This document shows, piece by piece, positions 37,481-49,694 of a DNA stretch of 64,000 bases. The notes under the pieces were generated by a model that ran no database searches, was not told the DNA's origin, and saw only the letters and a program-made list of their open reading frames with translations. Position 1 is the first letter of the stretch; every line of letters starts with the position of its first letter. The position numbers and the translations under genes are program-made. Origin of the DNA: Lutjanus erythropterus (Eukaryota > Chordata > Actinopteri > Lutjaniformes > Lutjanidae); assembly GCA_020091685.1 (NCBI GenBank), contig CM034591.1, positions 24,705,312-24,769,311 on the forward strand, in the 5' to 3' direction.

Positions 37481-39369
37481 ATTAGCTAACATTTAGCAGT
37501 AGCTTACTTTACTGACCTTCAAGACTATATGACTTCAAGCCATATATATATAGTCATATATATATACATATACTCATGTTTAAAACAAAAACCTGCTGGA
37601 AAAACATTCTGATTTTTTTTAATTTTCAAACTTCACTCAAGTGACATCACCTGAGGCAGTGTATCAGATTTCGTGCAGCTCCCTTAGCGTTCGAGATAAT
37701 CCAAGCCTGCACAGAATCAATCACAGGCAATCGCTGCAGAATGCATGCTGGTTAGATTGGTGTCCAACTTGATCCCAACTTGCATATGTGACCTCACGAG
37801 ATCAAGGTAGCCGCACTTTTTAGAGCCAGGTGTTGCAGCTGCTATCTGCCCAGGGCAAGCGCCTGGCTGTCATCTGATCAATGAGCTAACAGGCTCTGAT
37901 TGGGTCTTAATTCCGATAACAAACGCCACATGTTGTATAAAATCCTATTTGTCTGTTTAATTGTAATACGTGTACTCTAGATTTATTAGTCTTATGTTGT
38001 GAAATGAAGTTTTAATCTGTTAGCAAACATATATTTTGTGGCTGATAATAACTATAAATGTTAAATATATGACTTGTCAGATGAATAGTTACAAAGTGTT
38101 TTACAAGGCAGATAAAAGAACAGATGATCATTTAACTGTTGGGTGATCTCTTCTATTTCAACTTCAATCAGTGATCAAGAACACACTTTGTCACTTCAGC
38201 TGTGTATGTAGTCTGCAAAATATAGGTGATCTAACAGGATGTTAATGTCATTTCCTGTATATTCTCTAACGTCTGCTGGAAGCTACTTGACTCAACTGCA
38301 CCTTTTTGTCTCCACCTTTTGCTGCGGCTGCCTGATCTCGTCTACTCTGCAGGTGAAGCACAGTGCATCTTGAATGAGCCTAATGTCACAGACAGAAAAT
38401 CATTTGACTTTCCATATGGGCTTTTATTAGAACTGACGATATTTAGGAAAAGATGATATTCAGCCTTCAAGCTATTTGAATCATGGCAAACATCTTTCAC
38501 AACATGATCAGACACTTAAATTCTCAGTTGGAGAAGCGACTACCAGGACATTTTTATGATTCAGTCGGCCCAGTGTGTGAGGTATAAGGCATGAACAAAA
38601 TGATGGAAAAAACACATGAAACGGGACTTTGAAGCGGGTGACATGAAAATTACAAAGGTGATTACACAGCTGAGTCATGTTACATTCACTGTCTCCTCCC
38701 AGCATGTGTCAGACCTGACAGTCATCAGACCTGTTGTGAGATGACGCTCGTAAAAAATAAAGGCCTTGAAAATTACCGTGATATTGACTCACCTCATCTA
38801 TAGCAGACTTCAAATTAAAGCAGCTTGTCATAACTGGTTTTTATAGCTGTCATTTGAAAAACCTCATGGATCCGATGTTGGACTGAAAACAAGACTGTGA
38901 GTACTGAACTAAGCACAAAACATCAGCCATTAAAGATCACCCAGCATGATAAACAACACTTGTACAAATACAGTGGACACTTAATTAGGTATATTTATTC
39001 AGTGGTATGATATTTGCCCCTTGATTCACAATACTTCCTTTCTATCGTTCTTTATATTTTTCTACTCAGTATGTTTATTATTTTGCACCATGGCAAATTC
39101 CTGTGAAAACCTACTTAAACATGATTCTGACATTGATCTGATGCAATCCAATACAACAATGAGAGGAAGACTTTCTGATGTTATGTCCAATATCTGACCA
39201 AAAACAACTGAAAAAACAAACTGAAGCTTGAGGTTGCTCAAGAGAAAAATTATATCTCAATATAAGTGTCAGTGTGTATGAGAGGACTGAATCAGGCTGT
39301 GTGTCTGTTGCTCTTTTGAACTGATATCACTTTGGGTTACAAAATTTCCTATTTGATTAGCAGAGGAGA
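37481..39369. other. Intergenic DNA, nothing recognised
   Basis: AT repeats lie at 37542-37572. There is no domain-bearing frame and no repeat with a second copy in the window. Confidence 0.5.
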
Positions 39370-39921
39370 AGGAGAACACCTGTGCTTAAATCACTGCACT
39401 GGCTTCCTGTGTGTCGAAGGATAGATTTTAAAATCCTCTTACTAATCTATAACACACTAAATGGTCTCGGGCCTAAATACACCCCTGATTTACTTGTACA
39501 TTATGAAGCACCAAGACCCCTCAGATCATCTGGAACAGGTTTGTTCAATGTTCCCAGAATCAAAACCATGCAAGGTGAAGCAGCCTTTAGTTTCTATGTT
39601 CCTCACCTGTGGATTAAACTTCCTGAATACCTGAGGACAGCTGAAACTGTCAGCTTGTTTAAAATCTTAAAATATCACTGTTTACTGCACCTTACCACAA
39701 AAGTAGATACATAACTTCCCGTTAAACTAATCTGTAACAATTGATGTGTTTGGTTTCGCTTTTGTTTTTTATATTTTAAGTGCAATTTCTATAATGTTTT
39801 AACTATTCATTGGCTTACTTTTGCCTTTTGTTTGTTGCATGTTCTTTCATGTCCACATTGTATTTCTATGCTCCTCTAAAGCACTTTGAATTGCCTTGTG
39901 TCTGAATGGTGCTAGAATGAG
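39370..39921 (+). mobile_element. 5'-truncated L2-type LINE, C-terminal ORF2 end and 3' tail
   Basis: The frame to the stop at 39712-39714 encodes the region after the reverse transcriptase of CR1/L2-clade LINEs: LKSLHWLPVCRRIDFKILLL, then NGLGPKYTPDLL, RPLRSSGTGL, GEAAFSFYVPHLW and KLPEYLRTAE. These blocks and spacing are typical of fish L2-like elements. About 113 codons are open with no frameshift. The reverse-transcriptase core and endonuclease are absent (5' truncation near 39370). The 3' UTR ends with AAGCACTTTGAATTGCCTTG and a decayed GTGCTA tail, next to a family A element. Confidence 0.85.
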
Positions 39922-40322
39922 GTGTTAATATTCACAGAGGGTGCAGGTCCTCTTCCATCGAGGCTGCCATGTTGCACCACCATGTTTCTACAGAAGCCTT
40001 GAGCAGACAAACAAAACACTGGTTCTAGTGGTCTAGAAATCTAGAAATCCTACACATGGGTCCATTAAAACAAAAACACCAACACAGACAGACAATGTTG
40101 ATGCCATTCCCATCTGAAATATTGAAAGGTTTAAACAAAACCAGCAAGCTTTGGATTATAATAGTTGTAAAGGGGTTGAAATGGACCTGGACTGTAAGTG
40201 AGTCAGTTGCCAAGTCTAGTTTCTCCTACAGGCTTGGAAGGGGAGAGTGTGACAAGGTGTTTGCAATCTGAGAGCTCACTGCTGGATACTACTAAATCCT
40301 ACACACTGGCCCTTTAATAAAA
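39922..40322 (-). mobile_element. Fish dispersed repeat family A, copy 2 (reversed)
   Basis: Read on the minus strand it starts TTAAAGGGCCAGTGTGTAGG at 40322, then ATTTAGTAGTATCCAGCAGT, TTGCAAACACCTTGTCACAC and CCTTCCAAGCCTGTAGGAGA, and ends in GCAACATGGCAGCC near 39965. Same family as 20415-20815. Its interior differs, so it is a diverged or internally deleted copy. Confidence 0.7.
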
Positions 40323-41154
40323 AGGGCTTAATGTGTGCATGTCATTGCTACAGTCTGGTTATGAGCACCTGTCTGAAGAAGCCGACCCTGCAGCCTGTAA
40401 AACATGTCACAAAGGAGCACCTCCTCCTGCATCCTCTCTGCTCCTCCACCCTCTGCTTTTTATTACTGTGCGCTGTGGCACCTGTAGGGGCTGAGACAGC
40501 GATGTATACACAAGTGAACCAGGACCATCTGCAGCCTGTAAATGTTTGCCAGAGTGTGATACATTCTTCATTGGTCATGGCCCTCTTTGTAATGTTGTTA
40601 TGTTTTATGCTGACAGAGAAGAAAGAGCAACAGGAAGACAAACAGCTTTTGTGAATTTAGTTAAGTGACTGTGTAGATGACACTGTACCCTCAAAAGAGA
40701 TTAATAATCATCTGCCTGCTGTTATATTGACATTATGTCAGGACAGACATAAATGGGGTGTAGTTGTTTTGAATTTCAGTATTTGATTGGTAACTTGGAG
40801 GGACATTTATAATGTAAAGAGAATTAAATTTTTTATTGCAAGGATCACAAATACACGGATCACACCCTTTGCATCCTTTGTTCTCCGCTGTCATTATTTT
40901 GGACGTGTGCTGACATCAAAGTGCTTGTCAGTCCACCCTTTCCTTTACCTAGTTCAGAAGGTCAACAGAAATTTGCACAAATTTAAATATATATTGTGAA
41001 TACAACATATTCAACTGATGGATCTTTTTATTATAATTAATAACAAAATTGAAAAAGTGAATTTTTCCATAGCTTGATATTACTACAGGATTCACTTTAA
41101 AACTTATTAATATTGGTATAAATCCATATGTTACTTGTAGATGTACTTGTGACC
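40323..41154. other. Intergenic DNA, unassigned frames
   Basis: The 107-codon frame at 40331-40654 has hydrophobic stretches but overlaps an antisense frame of similar length and has no known homologue. Nothing else was seen. Confidence 0.45.
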
Positions 41155-41465
41155 ACTAATCTTAGTGGCATCTTGCTTGCAGATTGCAAACATCTTGTCT
41201 CACTCTCACTCTCCCTTCTAAGTGTGTAGGAACATACGGTGGCCATGAAACTTGTACAAACCTTATAGAGTCAGTGTTGGGTTTGTCCATTCTGGCTACT
41301 GTAGAAACATGGCAGTGCAACATGGCGGCCTCCAGAGTAGAAGACCCACACCCTCCACGCCATAAATGGCTGATATTGTAGCTAATGAATAATTATTTTC
41401 AGGTGATTATACACCAGTGAAAATATACTGATGAATATTATATTCCATTTTTATTCAACAATGAA
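41155..41465 (+). mobile_element. Fish dispersed repeat family A, copy 3
   Basis: Blocks CTTAGTGGCATCTTGCTTGC, AGATTGCAAACATCTTGTCT, GTGTAGGAACATACGGTGGC, GAAACATGGCAGTGCAACAT and TTTTCAGGTGATTATACACC follow the order seen at 20415-20815. The left terminus is truncated. Confidence 0.75.
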
Positions 41466-42538
41466 ACCAAACTAATACATCTTATATATAAAGTCAGTAA
41501 ACTATCCTTCAAAAGCTGCAGATGGACCTAATGGACCTTTTAGCCTCTTTTAACTGATTGTTTTGGTTTAATAGCTACACATTCACTGTATAGTCTGGTC
41601 TTACTGCTCGTTTGCCTATTTCTTTTGTGGCTGAACTTTGAACATCCATAGTTTTTTAAGGCACTGAAAAATTATGCCAAATGTCCTTCTGTTGAAGGCA
41701 GTAATCTTGGTGCGTTAAAGACATAATATGCAACAACTTTCCTATTGAAAAAAACACACATACACACAAAGAAAACAATGTATAACTCATATAAACATAA
41801 TTCCTCTAAATCATCACTCATGACCCACACTAAGTGTGTGGTGGCGTCTCTATCTGGACGGGGAGGAGCTACCCTGTGTCTGTATTTTTTCGTTTACTCA
41901 TTATTTCACTGTGCTCGGGATGCTTTACCAACCCAAAATGTTGGTATTTGATGTCCTGGGAATGACACTTACCAATCAGCTATCTTTCTGATGCATTTAT
42001 GAACAGATCTGACAAATCCTGACTGATTCTACCATTAAATCAGAGACTGGTTAAGGTCATTGTGGCCTTTTTTGACGTTGAGGTAATCATGAAGCTGACT
42101 TTTTCCAAATAATAACGAGCAACTAAAGGTACAAAAACTATATGTTTCCAGTGCATTATTTATGCTTTCCTGAACAACGTATTTGGATTTGGGTGCATTT
42201 TTAATAAAAACTGGGAGCTTGTGTGTTTGTCTGACCATTTGTGTTATTTTGCTTTGCAGTGGCATTGCATTCCTACAGCTCTGCAAAAGTTGGGAAGGAA
42301 ATTGTTAATATTATCGTGAGAAATTGCAATGATACCCAGTTTTCACTCCTTAAAGACATGAATTTCTCTAAACAAAATTACATGGAGAGTTTAAACCTCT
42401 GCCTGAAGTAGAAATGTAACCACCAGAGGGCAACACCATCACGTTCTCTCCCCACAGCTAACATCAACTCTCATTCACTGGATCTTTTGACTTTTTGTAA
42501 TGCTGAGAGGGCGATTTAGATGGCAGCTTGTTGTCCGT
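41466..42538. other. Intergenic DNA with a CTCF-like motif
   Basis: No coding signal. CCACCAGAGGGCAA at 42420-42433 fits the CTCF core consensus at 13 of 14 positions. A related TACA-rich MITE piece may lie near 41715-41760. Otherwise nothing. Confidence 0.5.
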
Positions 42539-42546
42539 GCCGTTTG

Positions 42547-43530
42547 CAGTGGTGGACAAAGTACTCAACCCCAGTACTTGAGTCAAAGTATAGATACTCC
42601 TGGTCAAATATTCAACTACAAGTGAAAGTTGCTCAGTCAAAATTTTACTTGAGTTAAAGTACTAGAGTACTTGGTTTTAAAAATACTTAAGTATTCAAAA
42701 GTACAAATTACAAAGTACATTTTCTAATATCAATACATGCTGTATTGTTTTCATGATGCATTTACAGAAGCTTGTAACTCTCTGAAACCATCTAATGATG
42801 CACTGACTTGCTTGTAGAACCACTCTGCTACACAAAGCCTATAGAAACACCTAGAAAAACTTCAGCATAGAAATACAATCAAAAACAAAAAGGACAGCTA
42901 TTATCATTTTCTGATGTAACTGTATTAAAATCACTGCATAAAAGCAGATTGAAGTTAACTGTAAGGAGTTCTCCAAGTCTGTTAAATAACTGAGATTTCT
43001 TTCTGTCTTCAGAGGCAGTATATACATGAATTATTCTGTATTTTTCACCCTGATAAAAACAATCCAACTTTCAAAGCTACCTGGAATAATTAATAATTAT
43101 AATAACATCTTGAGATTTAATTTTGTCTTTCTCCTGCCGTCACCATTACCGCTTTTTGTTTGAATGAAAGAGGGAGAGCTTGCTTGTTCTTGTTAGTGCG
43201 CCTGGACGTATTTCTGCTTTTACATCAGTCCCATTTGAGAGGAGCTACTGTGATTGGTTTCTTTCTGTGAGGAACACAGCATGTGACCAATTACATTTTA
43301 GAAAACAAAAAAAACAGCAACAGCTGACTTCAAGGATGTGCTCAGTCAAAAAGTAACAACAAACTTCCTAGAAATGTAGTGGAGTCAAAAGTACAATATT
43401 TGTCTTTGAAATGTTGGAGTGAAAGTCAGAAGTTTCCAAAAAAACAAATACTCAAGTAAAGTACAGATACTCAAAAAATGTACTTAAGTACAGTACTCAA
43501 GTAAATGTACTTTGTTACTGTCCACCACTG
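42547..43530. mobile_element. hAT-type MITE (984 bp) with perfect 8-bp target duplication
   Basis: The left end begins CAGTGGTGGACAAAGTACTC. The right end inverted begins CAGTGGTGGACAGTAACAAA, identical over the first 12 bp. Both flanks carry GCCGTTTG (42539-42546 and 43531-43538). The 8-bp duplication and CAG ends place it in the hAT superfamily. Terminal regions are rich in AGTAC/GTACT repeats, and the interior encodes no transposase, so it moved with borrowed enzyme. The intact duplication suggests a fairly recent insertion. Confidence 0.9.
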
Positions 43531-43538
43531 GCCGTTTG

Positions 43539-45739
43539 TCACCAGTCAGTTTGACATCTGACATGTTTACAGAAAACAACACCCAGGAGAGGGAGACAGA
43601 GAAGAATGTCTGACATTCTTTGACTTTGACAAATTCAAAGGTGTAGGTCTACAACCAAAACTGGAACATTGTAGTTTGTTTTTAATAGAGTGACAGTGAA
43701 GTCATTGCTGTGTCTAGTCTGTCATGTTTTTGCCTCTGAAATAGTTATTATCAGATCCTCATTCTACCAGAATTTTGCCTGTTTGTGCAATAAAATCCCA
43801 TGTTGTCTCTGTCTGTAGTTTCTCCAAAACACTTTGCACACTGAAACGTTGAATCTCAGCTGGAATATATTTACACGGTGAAGGAAGTCATCTAATAAGA
43901 GGGTGTAGCTGCCTGCCTGTCTGTCTGACAGCTCCTCTCAGAGAAAACAAAACATTAATAAATAAATAAGGAAAACAGTCTGGGCCTCCCACTCCCACTC
44001 AGTCTCCTCTGGTTTATCATACTCATATCCCAGCATCCTGTGGGGCCGGAGCCGTGCTGCAGAGTCTGCGCTCCAACGTGCTATACTGCAATCAAAAACA
44101 CCTGGCCTCAGGGTTTGGAATGGTCACAACATTACAGCATATAAACGAGCCAACTACTCCATATAGAGGCCCCATAATTGTTGGACTGGAGAGGATTTCG
44201 TCTTTTTTTACTGCTCTGTTTTACTATTGTTGTAAGACACAAGAGCCAGAGCCAAACTCACAGACTTTATGAACATAATTTTACAAACAAATAGGACTTA
44301 CCCACAAAGCTGTACAACGCTGACTCACCAGGGCTGTGGGAAATAAAATGAACTGTGCTTCAGCTTTAAGTGATTTCCAACACCTACGCATATCTGTTTC
44401 ACACCTGCAACACACAAAAAAGGATTTGGCATCAGCACTTTTTTGATATTTTAGAAGTTTTGTTCCATTTGTGCTATTTGGCAGGACTCTGTGTGGTTGA
44501 ATTTACACTTCTGGTGCTTGTTAGTCGGGATGTTCTCCAATCAAGGGGCATGATTTCACTCAAGCAGTAATGAAAAACAATATGATGTTGTTTTGGTCCG
44601 CCCTTGTTTCTGGACAGCTTTAGATTGATGTCACAAACAACTCTGGCCAAGAAATTATACCTTAACAAACTACATGGTACTCGGCTTGATTGCCATGACT
44701 GACATTACCCAGAGTTTTAAAATCCTTCGACCAGCCGATTACTGAGTACAGTACACTGAGATAATCAACAGTGTTTTCCACTTGTGTTGGGAAAGTGCAT
44801 CAGATAATGGGACAGGACAGAAGGACTAATCAACATGTATAACCAGTGTTGGGGAAATGAGGGTAGACAGGGAATGGTTGCAACTGGGGACAGTTGCAAC
44901 AAGTCTAATTACTCCAATCAAAAACATGCTAGAGTGATGATACTCATACTGCACATGTTCAGTAAGACCCTGTCCCCACCAGGAAGACAGGAGACACATT
45001 CAATATCTGCTGTTAACTAAACCTTAGTTTAAATCCTTGTTTCGTTGACTTCCAAGTGACATGTTTAGCAAATGTCAAGGTCAGTGCATCTAGTATCTAG
45101 GTTACAGCAAAGCAGCCATATCAAATCAGATCACATTGTATTTTTTAACATATACAAGTCATTGTTGTAGTTGCACAATACATACATTACACACATGTTT
45201 AATAAAAGTCTGTTGCATTGTAAATCGTTCCATTCTTCCTGTCTGACATTGAAATATAGAGAAAATTAATAGCATCTGTAACATCTGCACAGACTCAATG
45301 TATACCCTGTGTTTTACATATAAATATATATATAAAAACTCACTGGTCAGTCTAGTCCAGGCTTTGAGTAACTGAGAGAAATGAAGTGTTGCAACATTCC
45401 CCTGTCTCATCTACTTTAAAACAGTAGTTTACCAATCTAGTTACTTCAACTTCATCCAAACTACATCGTGGGAAATGATCACAATCTGAGTTTGGAATCT
45501 GTTACACAGAGGCAAGACTGAACTGACATGGAGTTAAGTGTAGGCGTGATTAATTTAGGGGACCAGGGCAGGTCAATCCTCGTTTAAACAGCCCAAGGAT
45601 GTGTTTTAAGGAGGGGACAGGAAGCAGTTGTTGGGGATGAATCAGGAAAACACTGCTGTGGCTGCGACCAGTGAGCTGTGGCATTGTGCTATAATGTGTG
45701 GCAAAAAAAAAAACATCATGAGAATACTGTGATGAGGTA
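43539..45739. other. Intergenic DNA, nothing firm
   Basis: CCAGTGTTGGGGAAATGAGG near 44843 resembles a hAT MITE end but no partner end was fixed. Short frames only. Confidence 0.5.
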
Positions 45740-46475
45740 GTTTGTAATTAAAGTTGTAGTATTTAACATTTCCACATGAAAAAGTCTGAAAACGCTGGAG
45801 GTGTGTTATATATTTTGTTGAGTTGTGTACTTTCATTATCCCAAATGTTTCCAACCCAGAGAAATCCATCATTTTATCCAAGGTAACGGTGCGTTTCCTA
45901 CTAACCATTACTAGCTAGCTGCTAGTTGCAATAAGCAATCAGCAAACGTGACTAAACATAAAATTAACAAAACTTTATCACCTCAGCCATGAACATCATT
46001 TCTGTCTGAGTCACGTCAGACAGATTTTCATTAGCTATGTTGGATATTTAACAATGCTATAAACTACCTCAAAACATCGTCAAACTACAGCTGTATCTGA
46101 AATAATTCAGTTATTCACTTTTCCCTTCTGGCTATTCAGGGATTTCTATGTAGAGAACTACAGTGAGGTCGCTACACAGTGAAGAAAAAACATTTTTGAA
46201 CATTTTCTCTGTGCCGTTAATTACGTCAATGCTGTCATTTCACTTTCAGCTGATGCATGACGGTATATATTACTTGGTTAGTGGCCATCTGCTGTGCACA
46301 ACTTTTCACGATGCATTGTGGGATACTATGTGTCCACCATATATACTACAATAATTCTCACTATACATTCAGACATCACTCTGAATAGTAAGTGATTTGA
46401 GACAATGCCTACATCTTTTGTTAATGTTTTAGTGTGAGAGAGACCCCAAGCAGCAGAACTTACATAATGCGCATT
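45740..46475 (+). mobile_element. Dispersed repeat family B, copy 2
   Basis: Blocks TATATTTTGTTGAGTTGTGT, ATTATCCCAAATGTTTCCAA, AGAGAAATCCATCATTTTAT, GGTAACGGTGCGTTTCCTAC and ACATCTTTTGTTAATGTTTT match copy 1 at 26755-27470 in order and direction. It ends with ACTTACATAATGCGCATTTAA near 46478. Confidence 0.65.
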
Positions 46476-46479
46476 TAAC

Positions 46480-46612
46480 TACCTAAACCACATGACCCAA
46501 AGCAGTTAACTACTTAAAAAGCTACTGAGAGTTGAATGTAGTCTGGTTAAACTACAACCAAACTACTACAAATTGTAGTTAAACTAGTAATTGAAGTACT
46601 ACACCCCAACAC
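46480..46612 (-). mobile_element. hAT-like MITE end fragment
   Basis: Read on the minus strand it begins CAGTGTTGGGGTGTAGTACT at 46612 and continues through TAGTTTAACTACAATTTGTAG and similar TAGT/ACTA-rich DNA, as in fish CAGTGTTGGG-type hAT MITEs. Only one end is seen. Confidence 0.5.
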
Positions 46613-46839
46613 TGTATACAACTTTAGTTAATTTTATAATTAGTACAAGAGGTACTTCTATCACAATATGGAAGCTTATGACATAATTTAACTAAAAAAA
46701 TATTTAGGGTTCATATTCAAGAGAGATAAGCAAACAAAATGTGTAACGTAAAAATATTTGATGCTTGAGGAGAGGAAAAAAGTTGGACAAAAGTGCATTG
46801 TTGTTGTAACATTAATGGGGATACAAGAATAAGAATTTT

Positions 46840-47400
46840 CCTCCTCATTATGACCAAGCTGCCGGGCAGGGTCTCTGGTTTCTCCCCCCTGCCGTGCCCT
46901 GGCACCCCCGCAGCATCCCCACAGAGACGGCTTCCTTGCCGTGATGAGCTTTTGACAGGCCCCAAAACAGCCTGCTTAATGCTGTGCCAGGCCAGACATG
47001 GAGCGGCTGGGACGCTGGCAGCTTCTTGGCCCACACCATGCATCACGGGCCTCAACCCATTTTACCCCCAGTTTCCCTCCCCTCTCTCTGTCTCTCCGCC
47101 CTTTCTTTCTAGTGCCTCAGGATTGTTATGCAAAGCTTTCCAAGCAGAGATGTGGGAGTTCTCTCGAGCACAGATGTATCCAGATCATATTTGCACAATC
47201 TCCTGTCAGAGCGAGAGATGTATGTCCAGCCTGAGAGCTGCTGTTATCTGGGCTCAGCAACCAGGTGCGAGGCTGAGGCCTCACCTGGGACACGTACCAC
47301 ACCTCTGAGGACTCGCTATCTGGAATCAAACAGTAATTTTAGCTCTTTGTCACAAATAACTGCTGACAGCTGTTGATCCTTCACATCTCCTCAGAGACGG
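46840..47400. promoter_or_regulatory. GC-richer candidate enhancer island with SOX-OCT-like motif
   Basis: Base composition is clearly richer in G+C than the surroundings and no repeat is recognised. At 47121-47135 it has GATTGTTATGCAAAG, close to the SOX2-OCT4 composite CATTGTTATGCAAAT. CCAGGTG/CACCTGG E-box-like pairs flank GAGGCTGAGGC near 47262-47292, and CAGCTG lies near 47370. Several overlapping frames on both strands (46717-47376, up to 171 codons) arise from the high GC content; none has a domain. Regulation of aldh1a2 is inferred from location only. Confidence 0.35.
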
Positions 47401-48539
47401 TGACTCTAGCTTTATAATCCATAACAATATTTTGGATATAAGTTCCTTATAGTTGCATAACTATCGGTATTATGCACAATGACAAATTGAAAACATCCAT
47501 AAAAGAGAATATTAGCCTCAATGACACGTCTTATGTCAGTGAAACAACTGTTTTTTAAATATTTAGAATGAAAACTTGACATTAGAATAAAAACTCAGAA
47601 AAACAAAGATACACTACTGCCATCCAGTGTTGAAGTGTGAGTACTGCCTGCAGAGAGTCAAAATAAACATGTAGTCCATCTGCTACAAGATGTGACTCCG
47701 CAAGGATAACTCATTATAGCTATACCATGCCTTTTCCATTTGTGGTCAGTTTTATGGCTTTTGAACTGTAAACAGTGTTCCAAGGAAAAGGAAACACATA
47801 ACGCTTGTGTTGTGACATTCTTATGTCACTGAAACTCTGAGGGCTGCTTTACTGTGCTTACATTAACCCTGGTCGTCAGTTCACTATTAAGAAAGAAGGA
47901 CTAAACTCTGTCATATAATCAAAACAGCAGAGTGTACAATAAAATAACACTGCATGTGCATTTTATTAAATTGACAGATATGTGTTCTGTTGTATTCTCT
48001 TCCTGAAACAGAAAGAAAATCTACTTAAAGCTACAACTCTTTTATTGATCACACTATTTAAATCCACTCATTATAAGTGGATGGAAATGAATAAGACTCT
48101 TTTGAGCAGGATGTACAACTGTGGGTCTTTTCTCTAAACCACATTTGACAGTGTAAATTAATAAGGCAAGGCTACTGAGATTTCACAGTTTACCATGTGT
48201 AAAAACAAAAACACACATTGGATACGGCTGCCAGTGGCCAAACAGAGTTTCACTGTGTTCACAGACTATCAGTGGTTTTGTGTTTGTCCAACAGATGCTG
48301 GTATGCATAGGAAATGGACTATGAGGGACTAGAACAGAAAACCATTAATGTTATGTTGCCCAAGCTGGCAACAGTGACAGACTGAATAGTGTATGGAGGT
48401 AAAATCAGGTATATATGAGCAGCAGGACGTTGTTGTGGACAGGGAGACTGATCGGCTTCAGCTCCTGTTCAGATTAATATCTACACTTTCACATAGGCAT
48501 ATTTGTGGAAAGGGACTTGCAAGATAAAAGTTGTTAGCA
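47401..48539. other. Intergenic DNA, nothing recognised
   Basis: AT-rich. No domain-bearing frame and no repeat with a second copy in the window. Confidence 0.5.
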
Positions 48540-48960
48540 TCCACGAGATCAGTATTTTACATGGAGTGTGTTTACATGTCCATTAGTATCGTGATTTTGC
48601 TCCTCATCCTGTTTGGATTATATTTGGAATGTGGTGTTTACACTGATCATTAAAAATCAGGTTATTCATATCCTTGTATACATGACCATAACACTATCCA
48701 GGTTTCTGATCATCTGTCTGCAGATGTGTCTTTATTTCTCACCATCTCAGCCACTATGAGACAGGATAAAGTCTTATTCACCTGTCTGAACTGGGATAAC
48801 AGTTTATATGTGCGAAACATAACCGGGTGCCAGTATTTCATTCATCTAGATCAGAATGTTTCAGATAGGATTAAAACTCCAGATTGGGTAATTCAAAACC
48901 AAGATATGTAATCCTGCAAAACTCAGACACAGATTTGGTAGTCGAGTCCTACCCAGAATC
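48540..48960. repeat. Dispersed repeat family C, copy 2
   Basis: It has a GTGTTTACATGTCCATTAGT start resembling fish MITE ends, then CTGATCATCTGTC, CACCATCTCAGCCACT and GAAACATAACCGGG, which also occur at 30940-31010 and 31576-31590. Confidence 0.5.
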
Positions 48961-49047
48961 CAGAATCCAGGAATGGTGGATTCAAAGTGGATGTACAGAC
49001 ATGTAGGACACACGGCACGAATTTAATCATTCTCTGAAGAACTAGAA

Positions 49048-49395
49048 CAGACCTGGGCAAAATGTGGCCTGGGGGCTGGATGCAGCTCACTGAAAGGATT
49101 CATTTGGCCCATAAAGCCATCATGGAAATACCAATAATTAAACATCTAGCAAAGACAGTCAATAGCATTTCGCTTACCATTACCATTACCTGTAACTTTA
49201 TTCACGCAATGTTTCTACTTTTGCTGCTACTATTGTTCAACCTGTATGCAGCATGCATGGAATACAGATATATAGAACACTTGTGACCATTCCATTATTA
49301 GAGATTTTTAGGACCTTATGTCATTTGTGTCTGGCCCATGGCAGCCTGATCAATTTCTCATATGGCCCCCTATGAAAGATGGTTGCCCATCCCTG
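49048..49395. mobile_element. hAT-type MITE (348 bp) with perfect 8-bp target duplication
   Basis: The left end is CAGACCTGGGCAAAATGTGG and the inverted right end CAGGGATGGGCAACCATCTT, matching at 10 of the first 13 positions. Both flanks carry AACTAGAA (49040-49047 and 49396-49403). GTGGCCTGGGGGCTGGATGC and the inverted GGGGGCCATATGAG follow the ends, like the vertebrate hAT MITEs with GGGCAA and GGCC-rich ends. The 74-codon frame inside it is not a gene. Confidence 0.88.
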
Positions 49396-49667
49396 AACTA
49401 GAAGAACAATGTAATGCTTAAATGGGGTGTTGAAAAAGCACTTGGAAAGCCTAAACAACCTCTTTGTAAACCCACAACAAGCACGCAACATAGTTCCCGT
49501 CTGCATCATGCTTCACAATACCACTGAACAACACAAGGTTCTTCACCATGATAGAAAGGATGATCATTCACAGACCAAACCCTGATCATCCAGCACTGCA
49601 ACCAGACGGACCAGCTGGACGGTTGATGAGTCACACTTTTACTGAGGGTCTTTTGATCACTGAAAAC

Positions 49668-49694
49668 AGTAGTAGTAGTAGTAGTAGTAGTAGT
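49668..49694. repeat. (AGT)n trinucleotide microsatellite
   Basis: About nine perfect AGT units. Confidence 0.95.

Noticed and set aside
46793-47308. 171-codon plus-strand frame with antisense frames of 63-112 codons
   Set aside because: GC-richer DNA leaves frames open by chance in several phases; none resembles a protein. Treated as candidate regulatory DNA.
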